A DNA stretch of 64,000 nucleotides from CAVVIO01 sp963748095 (GCA_963748095.1 CAVVIO010000057.1:1-64000); one strand, 5' to 3'. Numbered from the stretch's first letter, positions 53,546-63,844 are shown. Program-made: numbers and translations. The notes: generated by a model from the letters alone, not told the origin.

Positions 53546-54069
53546 TTGGCACCTCCTTCCAAAAACCGGTGATAAGTAATTTTTTTTCTTTTCCCCAGAT
53601 GGTAGGCCCCCACAATGCCGGCGATCAGAAGCATGGCCGCCAGTTCCACACCGATCATGTAGGGTCCGAAAAGGGACATTCCCACTTCTTTGGGCCCGAT
53701 CACCACTCCAGATGTGGGTTCCCTTACAGAAAACAGTAATATGTATATGATCTCACCCAGCATGACAGCAGATAAGATTGCCGGTCCGATCCAGCTCCGT
53801 TGCGACAGCCATTTCTTCTCCTGTTCCTTTGATGTATCTCCCAGGTTCAACATCATGATCACAAAAACAAACAGCACCATGATAGCCCCGGCATAGATGA
53901 TGATCTCAAGGGCAGCTACGAACGGAGCGCCCAGCAGGTAAAAGATAACTGCCAGCGACAGCAGAGAAAGAATCATGTACAACAAGGCGCTCACCGCATT
54001 CAGACGGGTGATCACCATAAACGTGGAAATTACAGCTACTGCGGCTGCTATATAAAATGCTGCTATCAT
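53542..54069 (-). CDS. nuoJ: NADH-quinone oxidoreductase subunit J
   Basis: A 175-residue membrane subunit with five helices. The family motif VAALEIIIYAGAIMVLFVFVIMML is clear, including the pi-bulge region. It overlaps nuoI by 4 bases, so the small membrane genes are translationally coupled. Confidence 0.96.
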   Translation of the reverse strand: MIAAFYIAAAVAVISTFMVITRLNAVSALLYMILSLLSLAVIFYLLGAPFVAALEIIIYAGAIMVLFVFVIMMLNLGDTSKEQEKKWLSQRSWIGPAILSAVMLGEIIYILLFSVREPTSGVVIGPKEVGMSLFGPYMIGVELAAMLLIAGIVGAYHLGKRKKITYHRFLEGGAK

Positions 54070-54587
54070 GGTAATAAACTTTTCAGATCAATTGGTTTAT
54101 CTTCATGTTCTGCTTCCCCTTTGCCTTTTCCCCCGATCGCCATACCGGATACCTTGTAGTAGTTATATCCGTGATACTTACCCTGACCTTGTATTAACAG
54201 ATCCTTTTTCTCATACACCATATTCTGCCGTTCATATTCTGCCAGTTCCACATCGGGAGTAAGCTGAATAGCATAAGTTGGACAGGCTTCCTCACACAAA
54301 CCGCAGAAAATGCACCGCGAAAAATTGATCCTGAAAAACTCGGGATATCGTCTTCCGGTTTCATCTTCGGTTGTCTGCAGAGAAATGCAATCCACCGGAC
54401 AGGCAGCGGCACAGAGGTAACATCCCACGCATCGTTCACCCCCGTCGGGATCGCGTGTAAGCACTATCCGTCCACGGTATCGCGGGGGCAGCTTAATTTT
54501 TTCCTCGGGATATTGCACGGTGACCCTCTTTCGGAACATGTGGCTGAAGGCAATTAACAGTGACCGGATTGTGCTGAAAATATCCAT
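54066..54587 (-). CDS. nuoI: NADH-quinone oxidoreductase subunit I
   Basis: A 173-residue peripheral-arm protein with two [4Fe-4S] sites: CVGCYLCAAACPVDC and CIFCGLCEEACPTYA. These carry electrons toward the N2 cluster in NuoB. The C-terminal tail is acidic (EAEHEDKPIDLKSLLP). Slight gap of 63 bases to nuoH upstream, without a visible terminator. Confidence 0.97.
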   Translation of the reverse strand: MDIFSTIRSLLIAFSHMFRKRVTVQYPEEKIKLPPRYRGRIVLTRDPDGGERCVGCYLCAAACPVDCISLQTTEDETGRRYPEFFRINFSRCIFCGLCEEACPTYAIQLTPDVELAEYERQNMVYEKKDLLIQGQGKYHGYNYYKVSGMAIGGKGKGEAEHEDKPIDLKSLLP

Positions 54588-54650
54588 TTTTTATAATTTA
54601 TAGTTCAATAATCAATATATCTAAAAACCGTTGATCTTAAATTTTATTAA

Positions 54651-55610
54651 TCAAGTGGCATTTGACAAAACAATAGCTCCTGTCACCAGAACATTTATCA
54701 ACGACAGCGGCAGAAATATTTTCCACCCCAGTCCCAGCAACTGATCATATCTTGGCCGGGGAAGAGATGCGCGCAACAGTATAAAGAAGAAAATAAAGAC
54801 AAACATCTTAATCAGAAACCATGCAATGGGCGGCAGGAAACCAGGCCCCAGCCAGCCACCGAAGAAAAAGGTCACGATCATGGAAGAGATGAGAATGATG
54901 CCTACATATTCTCCCACGAAAAACATCCCGAATTTCATTCCCGAATACTCGGAATGGTATCCTGCCACCAGCTCGCTTTCTGCTTCAGGAATATCAAATG
55001 GAAGGCGGTGTGTTACCGAAACCCCCGCGATCAGGAATATGATAAATCCTAAAAACTGGGGGATAACAAACCACATCCCCCTCTGGGCTTCCACAATATC
55101 TTTCAGGCTGAATGATCCGCTCAGCATCACCACACCCATCAGCGAAAGTCCCATGAACACATCGTAGGTAAGCATTTGCGAAGCTCCCCGCATGGCACCC
55201 AGCAACGAATATTTGTTGTTAGAAGACCAACCGGCTAATACCAGACTGTAAGCTCCCAGCGACGACATGGCCAGAAAGTACAGTACCCCTACATTCAGGT
55301 TAACTACATTAATTTTAGAGGTGAACGGGATAACGGCAAAGCTCATCAGAACGCCCATCAAGGAAATCGCAGGGGCAATTACAAATATCTTTTTACTGGC
55401 AAAGGGAGGTATCCAGTCTTCTTTAAAAAATATCTTAATCATATCCGCCAGAGTTTGAAGTAATCCGAATGGCCCTACCCTGTTTGGCCCGTATCGATCC
55501 TGCCACACAGCAAGCATACGCCGTTCGAGCCAGATAAGTCCCGCAGCCAGGGTAAGTATTACCAGCAAAACCCCAACTACTATCACTATTAATTTAAATG
55601 TCTCACTCAT
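54651..55610 (-). CDS. nuoH: NADH-quinone oxidoreductase subunit H
   Basis: A 319-residue membrane subunit with eight helices that forms the quinone entry. Conserved pieces include ERRMLAVWQDRYGPNRVGPFGLLQTLADMIKIFFKEDW, PFDIPEAESELVAGYHSEYSGMKFG and RPRYDQLLGLGWK. Its start overlaps nuoG by 8 bases. Confidence 0.97.
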   Translation of the reverse strand: MSETFKLIVIVVGVLLVILTLAAGLIWLERRMLAVWQDRYGPNRVGPFGLLQTLADMIKIFFKEDWIPPFASKKIFVIAPAISLMGVLMSFAVIPFTSKINVVNLNVGVLYFLAMSSLGAYSLVLAGWSSNNKYSLLGAMRGASQMLTYDVFMGLSLMGVVMLSGSFSLKDIVEAQRGMWFVIPQFLGFIIFLIAGVSVTHRLPFDIPEAESELVAGYHSEYSGMKFGMFFVGEYVGIILISSMIVTFFFGGWLGPGFLPPIAWFLIKMFVFIFFFILLRASLPRPRYDQLLGLGWKIFLPLSLINVLVTGAIVLSNAT

Positions 55611-58326
55611 TTTTCAACAGTTTAATTGTTCCTGTTAAAGGAAATTCCCCGAACACAATGTCCTTCAGACCTGCGGGTAGTCCTGCCACGCCATCCGGCA
55701 GATCTTTTTGAATATGTACCGGTAATTGATATTTCCTGTTGTTCAGGTTAATCTCCACGATTTTTCCCGTTTCCGTATTCATGCGGGCTGCTTCGGCTGC
55801 ATTTAGAGACAGATAAGGCTGCGGAGCGCGTTCGTTAACTGCCGGAGACTTTCCGCTAAGTTCTTCCGAACCGAAAATATGATATACCGGAAGTACCAAC
55901 CATTCCTCTTTTTTGGGCTGAAAAGCCTCGGGTATTTCTTTATAAAATGTTTTTTGTTTACTGTCTTCACCGGGTTCAATCAATCTTATTCCGGGATCGC
56001 CACCATGCAACGGCCCTCCTACTTCTATCTGAAAGCGGTTGACCGATTGTACGGAATTCCATCCGGGCGACCAGAACAAAGGGATCATGGAAGAAGGTGG
56101 TATCCCGTTGTATCCTTCCATGGTATAGGACATCGGGTTATCCGGATCTTCGGGCGGCTGAGCCTCCGAAACGTTCTTATTGGCATGCATGGCAGTACGG
56201 CCACTGTAACGGTGCGATTCGCGGGGTATCTTTTGCCCGGCAATCCTGAATCCGGGAGGTGGCGCTACCTGGCCGATCCCGGCAAATGCAGGAATTTCTT
56301 TTTCAATGAACCGGATAACATCCGCCAGCTTTTCCCAGTCTCCTGCCTCACCAATTCCGGTAACAGACGATATTGCCTGAAGCCATCTCCAGCCTGCCTG
56401 TATCTGCTGTTCCGGTAAGAATACCTGAAAAAACCGTTGTGCCCGGCCTTCATTGTTTACAAGGGTGCCGTTCGATTCGGCAACTGGCGCTGCCGGTAAT
56501 ACGTAATCCGCTTTTTGCGTTGTTTTGTTATTATTGTAATCGAGTACAATTACCTTTTTGCATTTGTCAAGGAATCCGGAAACCGATGCTTCATCAGCTC
56601 TCCGGTACAGATCATTCTCAAGAATAATAACCGTATCTGCACTACCGTTTTCCACTGCATGAAAAGCATCCTGTAATTTTCTTCCTCCCATCATGGCCAG
56701 TCCGAGACTGTTGGCCCCGGGGAAGGTAAGGCAAATACCGGTATTCTTATTACCGGCGCTCAATGCCTGTACAATGTTTGCTGCTGCTTTCAGTACTTCT
56801 TCGCTGCCACATCCGGTACCGGCAATTACCAGCGGTTTTTCAGCTTCTTTCAGCGCTTTGGCGGTTTCCTCAGCCAGGGAGCGTATTTCTTTGCTCAATC
56901 CCTTTACTTCGGGTGAACTTTTATCCAGTTCATGAGCAATAGCAAATCCGTAACGGGCAATATCATCCGGAACGGCATTGTATTTTTTAGTAGCTATTTT
57001 ATCCAGTTTGGTAGCAGCAGGCGAAGCCATGTAAAAAGGCCCTTTGTCATCCTGAATGATCTCCCGTACTGCCTTGTCGTTCCATTCCGGAATATTAATT
57101 TTTTGGGCTTTTTCAAGCGGTTTGTTTTTTACTGACTGGTGTAAAGCCAGATCAAGCATTGGCGCCGTGTTGGTCAGATCTTCGCCCAGTACCAGTACAG
57201 CATCTGCTTTTTCTACTTCTTTCAGAGAAAATATCCGGGCAGGACTGCTATGTAATATTTCGTATGCAAGGGATACTAATTGCTGGTCCCTGTCCGACAT
57301 ACCTGTATAAAAATGGTCCTTACCTACCAGTTTTTTAAGTGCAAAATTCGATTCGAGTGAAGCACGCGGGGAACCAATACCGATGATCCCTGAATTACCT
57401 TTCAAAGTCTGTCCCAATTCATTCAGAACGTCAACTGCATTGCTGTCAGTAACCTCTTGTGTGCTTCTGTTTCTTATTACCGGTTTCTTTATCCGGTCAT
57501 CATTGTTCATATATTCGTAGCCGAACCGTCCGCGGTCACAGATAAAATATCCATTCACTTCGCTGTTGTACCGGCTTGTGATGCTTCTCAGTGAACCATA
57601 CCGTTCATTGCCAATGGTATTGCATCCCAGGCTGCATTGATTGCAAATGGAAGGCGCAGAAGTCATATCCCATTTGCGGGTATAATGTTTCTTCAGTGTT
57701 TTATCGGTAAATACGCCTGTGGGACAAACTTCCACCAGGTTACCGCTGAATTCGTTTTCGAGGGGACCGTCTTCGTGCCGTCCGAAATAAACATGATTAT
57801 GTGACGAATATACATCCAGGTCATTTCCACCGGCATAGTCTTTATAAAACCTCACACACCGGTAACACGAGATACAGCGGTTCATTTCGTGATTGATGAA
57901 AGGGCCCAGGTTCTGGTTCTCATGTGTCCGTTTGTTAAACCGGTAGCTGCGGTAATCGTGGCCGGTCATCACGGTCATATCCTGCAGGTGGCACTGACCA
58001 CCTTCGTCGCAGGTTGGGCAATCGTGCGGGTGATTGGTCATCAGCCCTTCGATAACCTGGCCATGGAATTGTTTTATCTCCGGATCTTCCAGGGATATCC
58101 GCATGTTCTCTTTCACCGGTTCCATGCAGGCCATCACAATCTTACCCCGTGTATCGTTCTCATCCTTGAACAGCTTCACGGCACACTGCCGGCAGGCACC
58201 CACAGAACCCAGTTTGGGATGCCAGCAGAAATACGGCAGGTTTAATCCCAGTGACAGGCATGCTTCCAGCAGGTTCTTCCCTTCTGTAGCTTCGTAAGTT
58301 TTATTATCGATGTATATCTTTGCCAT
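55603..58326 (-). CDS. nuoG: NADH-quinone oxidoreductase subunit G
   Basis: A 907-residue iron-sulfur protein. N-terminal [2Fe-2S] ferredoxin domain (LPYFCWHPKLGSVGACRQCAVK), then the His-ligated cluster segment (HPHDCPTCDEGGQCHLQD), the twin [4Fe-4S] region (NRCISCYRCVRFYKDYAGG) and a CNQCSLGC site, followed by a molybdopterin-oxidoreductase-like domain without the cofactor. The extra CxxCxxxC motif corresponds to the N7-type cluster found in some bacteria. Coupled to nuoF with a 3-base gap. Confidence 0.96.
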   Translation of the reverse strand: MAKIYIDNKTYEATEGKNLLEACLSLGLNLPYFCWHPKLGSVGACRQCAVKLFKDENDTRGKIVMACMEPVKENMRISLEDPEIKQFHGQVIEGLMTNHPHDCPTCDEGGQCHLQDMTVMTGHDYRSYRFNKRTHENQNLGPFINHEMNRCISCYRCVRFYKDYAGGNDLDVYSSHNHVYFGRHEDGPLENEFSGNLVEVCPTGVFTDKTLKKHYTRKWDMTSAPSICNQCSLGCNTIGNERYGSLRSITSRYNSEVNGYFICDRGRFGYEYMNNDDRIKKPVIRNRSTQEVTDSNAVDVLNELGQTLKGNSGIIGIGSPRASLESNFALKKLVGKDHFYTGMSDRDQQLVSLAYEILHSSPARIFSLKEVEKADAVLVLGEDLTNTAPMLDLALHQSVKNKPLEKAQKINIPEWNDKAVREIIQDDKGPFYMASPAATKLDKIATKKYNAVPDDIARYGFAIAHELDKSSPEVKGLSKEIRSLAEETAKALKEAEKPLVIAGTGCGSEEVLKAAANIVQALSAGNKNTGICLTFPGANSLGLAMMGGRKLQDAFHAVENGSADTVIILENDLYRRADEASVSGFLDKCKKVIVLDYNNNKTTQKADYVLPAAPVAESNGTLVNNEGRAQRFFQVFLPEQQIQAGWRWLQAISSVTGIGEAGDWEKLADVIRFIEKEIPAFAGIGQVAPPPGFRIAGQKIPRESHRYSGRTAMHANKNVSEAQPPEDPDNPMSYTMEGYNGIPPSSMIPLFWSPGWNSVQSVNRFQIEVGGPLHGGDPGIRLIEPGEDSKQKTFYKEIPEAFQPKKEEWLVLPVYHIFGSEELSGKSPAVNERAPQPYLSLNAAEAARMNTETGKIVEINLNNRKYQLPVHIQKDLPDGVAGLPAGLKDIVFGEFPLTGTIKLLKNE

Positions 58327-58329
58327 AAT

Positions 58330-59601
58330 TTACCTCCACGGGCATTTTTTATCAGTTATGTGTTTTTCAAAATCCTCCCTGAAATATTTCAGGGCACTCT
58401 GCAGGGGTTCCATAGCGCCCGGAGCCAGGGCACAATAGGTATGACCGAGACCCATGTAACGGGTTTGAGCAGCAAGTGTATCCATATCCCCGGGTTCTCC
58501 CCTTCCTTCTTCCATGGCTTTTAAAATCTTCTCTACATACGGCAGTCCGTCGCGACAGGGAGTACACCAGCCGCAAGATTCGTGGGCAAAAAACTTTTCG
58601 AGATTATGCACAAACCCCACCGGACAGGTTTTATCATCGAGAATGATCATTGTCCCCGTTCCCATGCGGCTGCCGGCAGGACCCAAGGAAACAAAATCCA
58701 TTTTCAGGTCGAGGTGTTCTTCTACCAGAAAATCGGTTGAAGCTCCACCGGGAAGCAAGCCCCTTAATTTATAGCCATCCTGCATGCCGCCGGCATAATC
58801 TTCTATAATCTCACGAATGGTTGTTCCGAGCGGTAATTCCCAGCAGCCGGGATTTTTTACCCTTCCGCTTACCCCATAGAGTTTTGTTCCTCCGTCTTCA
58901 GAGTGACTCAGATCTTTGTACCAGTGAGCGCTGTTGTTTATGATATGAGGAATATTACACAGGGTTTCCACATTATTAACAATGGTTGGTTTCCCAAATA
59001 ATCCGCTTACCTGTGGAAATGGCGGCTTTGACCTGGGAACAGCCCTTTTCCCTTCGAGTGCGCTGAGTAACGCTGTTTCTTCACCGCAAATGTACCTGCC
59101 GGCGCTGGAATGCAGGTGTATTTCAAGATCAAAACCGGAACCCAGAATGTTTTTTCCCAGGTAACCTGCATCATGAGCTTCGCTGATAGCCTTAAGAAGT
59201 CTTTTTTCTGCCGTTTTATATGCCCAGCGTAAAAATATAAATGCTGTACGTGCCTGGATGGCATAACTGCTGATGATCATCCCTTCGATAAACTGGTGAG
59301 GGTCACCTTCGAGTAACATGCGGTCTTTGAAAGTTCCCGGTTCCATTTCGTCGGCATTTGCAACCAGGAATTTTTCTTTCGGGGCATCGTCGCCCATAGG
59401 TACAAAACCCCATTTCATCCCTGTGCTGAAACCGGCCCCGCCGCGTCCTTTCAGGTTTGAAAACTTTACTTCATGGGTAACCTCTTCGGGCTTCATTTTA
59501 AGGGCCTTTTTCAAAGCACGGTACCCGCCGGCCTTTTCATACTCCTTCAGGTTCAGCGGCGCCTCGTTTCTTCTTATATTTTGGGTCAATGGTCTTTCCA
59601 T
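58330..59601 (-). CDS. nuoF: NADH-quinone oxidoreductase subunit F
   Basis: A 423-residue flavoprotein that oxidises NADH. GRGGAGFSTGMKWGF and GAGRYICGEETALLSALEG (read as SAGRYICGEETALL here) form the NADH/FMN sites, and ESCGWCTPCRDG plus a later Cys ligate the N3 [4Fe-4S] cluster. Follows nuoE by 14 bases. Confidence 0.97.
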   Translation of the reverse strand: MERPLTQNIRRNEAPLNLKEYEKAGGYRALKKALKMKPEEVTHEVKFSNLKGRGGAGFSTGMKWGFVPMGDDAPKEKFLVANADEMEPGTFKDRMLLEGDPHQFIEGMIISSYAIQARTAFIFLRWAYKTAEKRLLKAISEAHDAGYLGKNILGSGFDLEIHLHSSAGRYICGEETALLSALEGKRAVPRSKPPFPQVSGLFGKPTIVNNVETLCNIPHIINNSAHWYKDLSHSEDGGTKLYGVSGRVKNPGCWELPLGTTIREIIEDYAGGMQDGYKLRGLLPGGASTDFLVEEHLDLKMDFVSLGPAGSRMGTGTMIILDDKTCPVGFVHNLEKFFAHESCGWCTPCRDGLPYVEKILKAMEEGRGEPGDMDTLAAQTRYMGLGHTYCALAPGAMEPLQSALKYFREDFEKHITDKKCPWR

Positions 59602-59615
59602 ATTCTTCCAATCTC

Positions 59616-60080
59616 TTACTGATACTTTTCAAGAATCCCGTTGATGTTATCCTTGTTCAGATTACTATATAAATCGTTATCGATCATCATGGTTGGGGCA
59701 AGGTCGCAATTGCCCAGGCACTGAATGGGTAACAGGGTAAACCTGTTGTCATCAGTAGTCTCCCCGAATGTTATGCCCAGCTTTTCATTCAGAATATCCA
59801 GTATCTTTTCATAACCCATCACAAAACAACTGATACTGTCGCACAATAATATAACATGCCTGCCTACCGGTTTCCGGAAAATAAGATTATAAAATGTAGC
59901 CACGCTGTCGACTTCCGCAGTTGTCATTTCCAGTATTCCGGCAATATCCTGCACTGCTTCATCGGGCACCCATTTCCGCTCTTCCTGTACAATTTTCAAC
60001 GCCTCGATACAAGCTGCGCTTTTTTTCGGAAATTTTTTTATTTCGTCTTCTATTTTTTGTTTTTCCGTGATTGATAACAT
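59616..60080 (-). CDS. nuoE: NADH-quinone oxidoreductase subunit E
   Basis: A 154-residue thioredoxin-fold protein binding the [2Fe-2S] cluster N1a. The ligands appear in LLCDSISC and QCLGNCDLAPTM. The N-terminal helical part (ALKIVQEERKWVPDEAVQDIAGILEMTTAEVDSVATFY) is standard. Between nuoCD and nuoF. Confidence 0.96.
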   Translation of the reverse strand: MLSITEKQKIEDEIKKFPKKSAACIEALKIVQEERKWVPDEAVQDIAGILEMTTAEVDSVATFYNLIFRKPVGRHVILLCDSISCFVMGYEKILDILNEKLGITFGETTDDNRFTLLPIQCLGNCDLAPTMMIDNDLYSNLNKDNINGILEKYQ

Positions 60081-60106
60081 ATACGGTCTGTTAATTTTTT
60101 ATTGTT

Positions 60107-61855
60107 TTATCTGTCCACATCCGACAATACAAAGTCAATGCTTCCCAGGATCGATACCAGGTCAGCAACAGTATGTCCCCTGCTGATATAAGGTAACATC
60201 TGCATATGAGCAAAGGACGGGGTGCGGATACGGGTCCGGTACGACGTGGTATTCCCGTTGCTGAACAGGTAATACCCGGTGTAACCCTTGGCCCCTTCGA
60301 TACCTGTAAATGCTTCCCCTTCGGGAATCACCGGCCCCCAGGTTTCATTCAGAAAATGGTGAATCAGGGTTTCTATATCGTGCATGGTTCGTTCTTTCCG
60401 TGGAGGGGTGGTCAGCGGATGATCTGATTTATAGGGACCTTCAGGCATATTATCCACACATTGTTCGATAATGCGGAGGCTCTGCCACATTTCTTCCACC
60501 CTTATCATTCCCCGGTCGTAACAATCGCCGTTCTGTGTTACCGGGATATCGAACTCAAACTGATCGTATCCGGAATAAGGCCTTTTTTTCCGGAAATCCC
60601 AGTCAAAGCCGGTAGCCCTTAATCCGGGTCCGGTTACTCCCCATTCTATGGCTTCTTTTGTGCTATAAAGGCCAATTCCTTTTGTCCGTGCTTTGAAAAT
60701 CCGGTTCCGCATAACCAGTTTATTGTATTCTTTCAACCGTTTCGGAAAATAAGTCAGAAATTCACGTATGATCTTTTCCCAACCCAGTGGAAGGTCCTGT
60801 GCCACCCCTCCTATCCGGAACCAGTTGGGATGCATACGGGCGCCGCAAATAGCTCCTACGATATCCAACACTTTTTCGCGGTCGGTGAACATGTAAAATA
60901 CCGGAGAAAGCTGACCGATATCCTGTGCAAAGGTTCCATACCATACCAGATGATTGGAGATCCGGAACAGTTCACTCATCATCACCCGTATTACTTTTGC
61001 CCTGTCGGGAACTATTATTCCGGCAAGTTTTTCCACCGATTGCAGATAGGCCAGGTTATTCAGCACGCCACTCAGGTAATCCACCCGGTCGGTATAAGGA
61101 ATAAAGGTATGCCAGGATTGTCTTTCCGCCATTTTTTCGGCACCACGGTGATGAAAGCCAATATCAGGTGCCACATCAACCACATCTTCCCCACTCAGTT
61201 GTAATACCAGGCGCAATACACCATGGGTTCCCGGATGCTGCGGCCCCAGGTTAAGAAACATGAAATCGGCATCTTCGCTGTGCCGTTTCATCCCCCATTG
61301 CTCGGGCTTGAACTGCAGGGTATCTTCCTCGTCTTTAAGTTTTTCGTCAGGCAGACGGTAAGGCTCCATTTCGGTGGCACGTGCCGGGTGTTCCTTCCTG
61401 AGCGGGTGGCCATTCCACGACTGGGGCATTAATATTCTTGTCAGATGCGGATGTCCTTTAAACCGGATGCCGAACATATCGTACACCTCCCTTTCGTACC
61501 AGTTGGCTGATTCCCATATTCCGGTGATACTCGGAATTTCAGGATAATCCCCTTCCAGTCCGGCTTTTATACGGATTTCCATATTTCTATGGAAAGAAAG
61601 CAACTGGTATATGATAATAAAAGGATATTCGGGAGTTTCCCCTTTTCTGGAATAGGTCCGCATGTCAACAGCGGTAAGATCAAACAACATCAGAAACGGA
61701 TCAGTAATTTCCTGTTTCAGATATTTTAAAAAATCTATGATTAAATGAACAGGTATCCAAACGGTAAGCATCTCGTCTTTGCATTCCCGCACAGAAATAT
61801 CTGTTGTTCCGAATCTTCCCTGAATATCGTTGAGTAAAATATCTTTTTCGTTCAT
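60107..61855 (-). CDS. nuoCD: NADH-quinone oxidoreductase fused subunits C and D
   Basis: About 582 residues from the ATG at 61855 (MNEKDILLNDIQG). A longer open frame to 61969 would overlap nuoB by about 100 bases and is not family-like. The first 170 residues are NuoC (WYEREVYDMFGIRFKGHPHLTRILMP), the rest NuoD (FLNLGPQHPGTHGVLRLVLQLSGEDV, PDIGFHHRGAEKMAE, GPGLRATGFDWDFRK). His and Tyr residues of the quinone pocket are conserved. The fusion is usual in Bacteroidota and Gammaproteobacteria. Confidence 0.97.
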   Translation of the reverse strand: MNEKDILLNDIQGRFGTTDISVRECKDEMLTVWIPVHLIIDFLKYLKQEITDPFLMLFDLTAVDMRTYSRKGETPEYPFIIIYQLLSFHRNMEIRIKAGLEGDYPEIPSITGIWESANWYEREVYDMFGIRFKGHPHLTRILMPQSWNGHPLRKEHPARATEMEPYRLPDEKLKDEEDTLQFKPEQWGMKRHSEDADFMFLNLGPQHPGTHGVLRLVLQLSGEDVVDVAPDIGFHHRGAEKMAERQSWHTFIPYTDRVDYLSGVLNNLAYLQSVEKLAGIIVPDRAKVIRVMMSELFRISNHLVWYGTFAQDIGQLSPVFYMFTDREKVLDIVGAICGARMHPNWFRIGGVAQDLPLGWEKIIREFLTYFPKRLKEYNKLVMRNRIFKARTKGIGLYSTKEAIEWGVTGPGLRATGFDWDFRKKRPYSGYDQFEFDIPVTQNGDCYDRGMIRVEEMWQSLRIIEQCVDNMPEGPYKSDHPLTTPPRKERTMHDIETLIHHFLNETWGPVIPEGEAFTGIEGAKGYTGYYLFSNGNTTSYRTRIRTPSFAHMQMLPYISRGHTVADLVSILGSIDFVLSDVDR

Positions 61856-61865
61856 AGACGCCAAG

Positions 61866-62504
61866 TTAAATCTGATCCGGTGAAGGTAATTCGGTGAGTC
61901 CCATTCGCAGATCGTGTTTCTTATCCCGCATGGATATAGGTGCCGGTTTTTGTATTCCTTGTGGCCCAATCCGCCAGCTTAAAGGACGCTTTTCCTTTCC
62001 TACCTGATCGCGCAAAAGCAGCAATGCTTCCATAAAAGCATCGGGACGTGGCGGACAGCCGGCAACGTAAACATCTACCGGTAAAAACTTATCAACTCCC
62101 TGTACCACGCTGTAGATATCATACATACCGCCAGAGTTGGCACACGATCCCATGGAGATGACCCATTTAGGTTCCATCATTTGATCGTACAATTTTTTCA
62201 CAATAGGCGCCATTTTAATAAATACAGTTCCCGCAACGATCATCAGATCCGCTTCGCGGGGTGTGCCCCTTATTACTTCGGCACCAAAACGGGCGATATC
62301 ATATCTGCTGGTGAGGCTGGTTGCCATTTCTACATAACAGCACGACAAACCAAAATTGAAAGGCCATATTGAATTTTTTCTGCCCCAGGCTACCATGTCC
62401 TGTAAACTGCTCATCACAATACTTTTCTTTACTGCTTCCTCTAACGTACCATCTCCTTTTACAGGTGATACCGGTTCATTTACATCTGACAACCACCATT
62501 TCAT
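61866..62504 (-). CDS. nuoB: NADH-quinone oxidoreductase subunit B
   Basis: A 212-residue subunit with the terminal cluster N2. The tandem cysteines in FGLSCCYVEMA, plus MGSCANSGGMYD and AGCPPRPDAFMEALL, are all present. It overlaps nuoA by 4 bases and precedes nuoCD by 10 bases. Confidence 0.97.
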   Translation of the reverse strand: MKWWLSDVNEPVSPVKGDGTLEEAVKKSIVMSSLQDMVAWGRKNSIWPFNFGLSCCYVEMATSLTSRYDIARFGAEVIRGTPREADLMIVAGTVFIKMAPIVKKLYDQMMEPKWVISMGSCANSGGMYDIYSVVQGVDKFLPVDVYVAGCPPRPDAFMEALLLLRDQVGKEKRPLSWRIGPQGIQKPAPISMRDKKHDLRMGLTELPSPDQI

Positions 62505-62917
62505 ATGCTTTCCTTATTTTTTAATTTATTAAAAGCTTTCAAAATCTTTCTTCCTGACGGTTCAAAATCCAGTGATCCTGTCCGCCATTCATAAACCAAT
62601 ACTACCAGAAGAATTCCTGTAAAAATCAGTATCCCGATATAACCCGGCCATCCCAGTTCCCTGAAGGATATGGCCCAGGTAATAATAAATACCGATTCGA
62701 TATCGAATAAAACAAAAAACATGGCAATGAGATAAAATTTGGAAGGGAACCGAAGCCGGGCTGAACCGGTGGTTTCAATACCCGATTCGTAAGGGTCACT
62801 TTTCGAATGATCTTTTGCCCGTTGCCCAATGAAGTAGGACAATCCGATCATTCCGGATACTACCGCCAACGACAATATAACATATATCAGAAAAGGCCAT
62901 AATTGAACATCATCCAT
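62501..62917 (-). CDS. nuoA: NADH-quinone oxidoreductase subunit A
   Basis: A 138-residue membrane subunit with three helices and the conserved loop DPYESGIETTGSARLRFPSKFYLIAMFFVLFDIESVF, whose Cys is replaced by Ser (YESG) as in many bacteria. First gene of the 13-gene operon. Confidence 0.96.
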   Translation of the reverse strand: MDDVQLWPFLIYVILSLAVVSGMIGLSYFIGQRAKDHSKSDPYESGIETTGSARLRFPSKFYLIAMFFVLFDIESVFIITWAISFRELGWPGYIGILIFTGILLVVLVYEWRTGSLDFEPSGRKILKAFNKLKNKESI

Positions 62918-63319
62918 AATCCATTATTTTCAGTAAATTTTCTGTACCCCAGCCCTTCCGGACTTTCGAATTGTAAAACAAGGCTCCTAATTTAAAGTTC
63001 AACATTTTTGACTTTCTCTCAATAATTTTTTTTATACTATTTTCATAAAAAACTGTAAATCTGTGCTTTTAATAAATACACATTTTGTTATTTTAATCAC
63101 ATTATAAGCACTGGATTATTTTTTAGTGTTAAAAAATCTAAATTAAAGATTATGATCCGGTTCCTTTCTGAGAAACAGATCAGATTTATGGTTTTGGTAC
63201 TTGTAGCAGAATATATTTATTCTTACATTTAGAAAAGTACAATTGGAGAAAAGTAATACCGGATAAAGTCCGGATGTATTGAAAAATTCAGAATATCAAC
63301 AATTATTACCATCAAGATT
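62918..63319. other. intergenic region between nuoA and the WG-repeat-like gene
   Basis: 402 bases, AT-rich, no gene seen. It should contain the promoter of the nuo operon on the minus strand and of the gene at 63320 on the plus strand. No complete Bacteroidota promoter consensus was found. Confidence 0.45.
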
Positions 63320-63844
63320 ATGAAAAAACTTATGTTTTTAATTCCGGTATTTTTTTCTTTAACCGTAACTGGTCAAAACCCGCTAAATAATTCCACAGAC
63401 TATTTATATCGGATATGGGATACGATTCCCGGGGAAGTTTACGGTTATGTTAATTACCGGGGAGATACGGTTATCCCATTTCACCGGTACGATATCTGCT
63501 ATACGGATACGATCCGGAATTTCGGAATCGTTTATAAATTTCCGTATGGGTATATCGGTATTGATAAAGCTGAGAATTACCTGTTCACCGTCTTTCCTTT
63601 TGACAATGGGCCGGACGAACCTTCGGAAGGACTATTCCGGATAATGGAAAACGGGATGATCGGATATGCTGATCTGAATGGGAATATTGTAATAAAACCG
63701 CAGTTCGACTGTGCCCTTCCGTTTGAGGACGGAAAAGCGGAAGTAAGCAACTATTGTTACAATTATTTTGACGGGGAACACGGATACTGGGAAAGTGACA
63801 ACTGGTTTTATATTGATAAAAAAGGGAACAAATTAGAAAAGTAA
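63320..63844 (+). CDS. WG-repeat-like secreted protein
   Basis: A 174-residue protein with a signal peptide (KKLMFLIPVFFSLTVTGQ). The body has beta repeats of WG-repeat type (GEVYGYVNYRGDTVIPFHRYD, MIGYADLNGNIVIKPQFDCALPFEDGKAEVSNY, WFYIDKKGNKLEK). Such repeat proteins are common envelope proteins of unknown role in Bacteroidota. It precedes a lipoprotein gene by 45 bases, perhaps co-transcribed. Confidence 0.8.
   Translation: MKKLMFLIPVFFSLTVTGQNPLNNSTDYLYRIWDTIPGEVYGYVNYRGDTVIPFHRYDICYTDTIRNFGIVYKFPYGYIGIDKAENYLFTVFPFDNGPDEPSEGLFRIMENGMIGYADLNGNIVIKPQFDCALPFEDGKAEVSNYCYNYFDGEHGYWESDNWFYIDKKGNKLEK

Noticed and set aside
53277..53615. Other-frame ORFs across the nuo genes, such as 53277-53615 minus and 51873-52328 plus
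   Set aside because: They lie wholly within or across real nuo genes and have no family pattern.
61856..61969. Longer start for nuoCD
   Set aside because: It would overlap nuoB by about 100 bases and the added residues are not NuoC-like.
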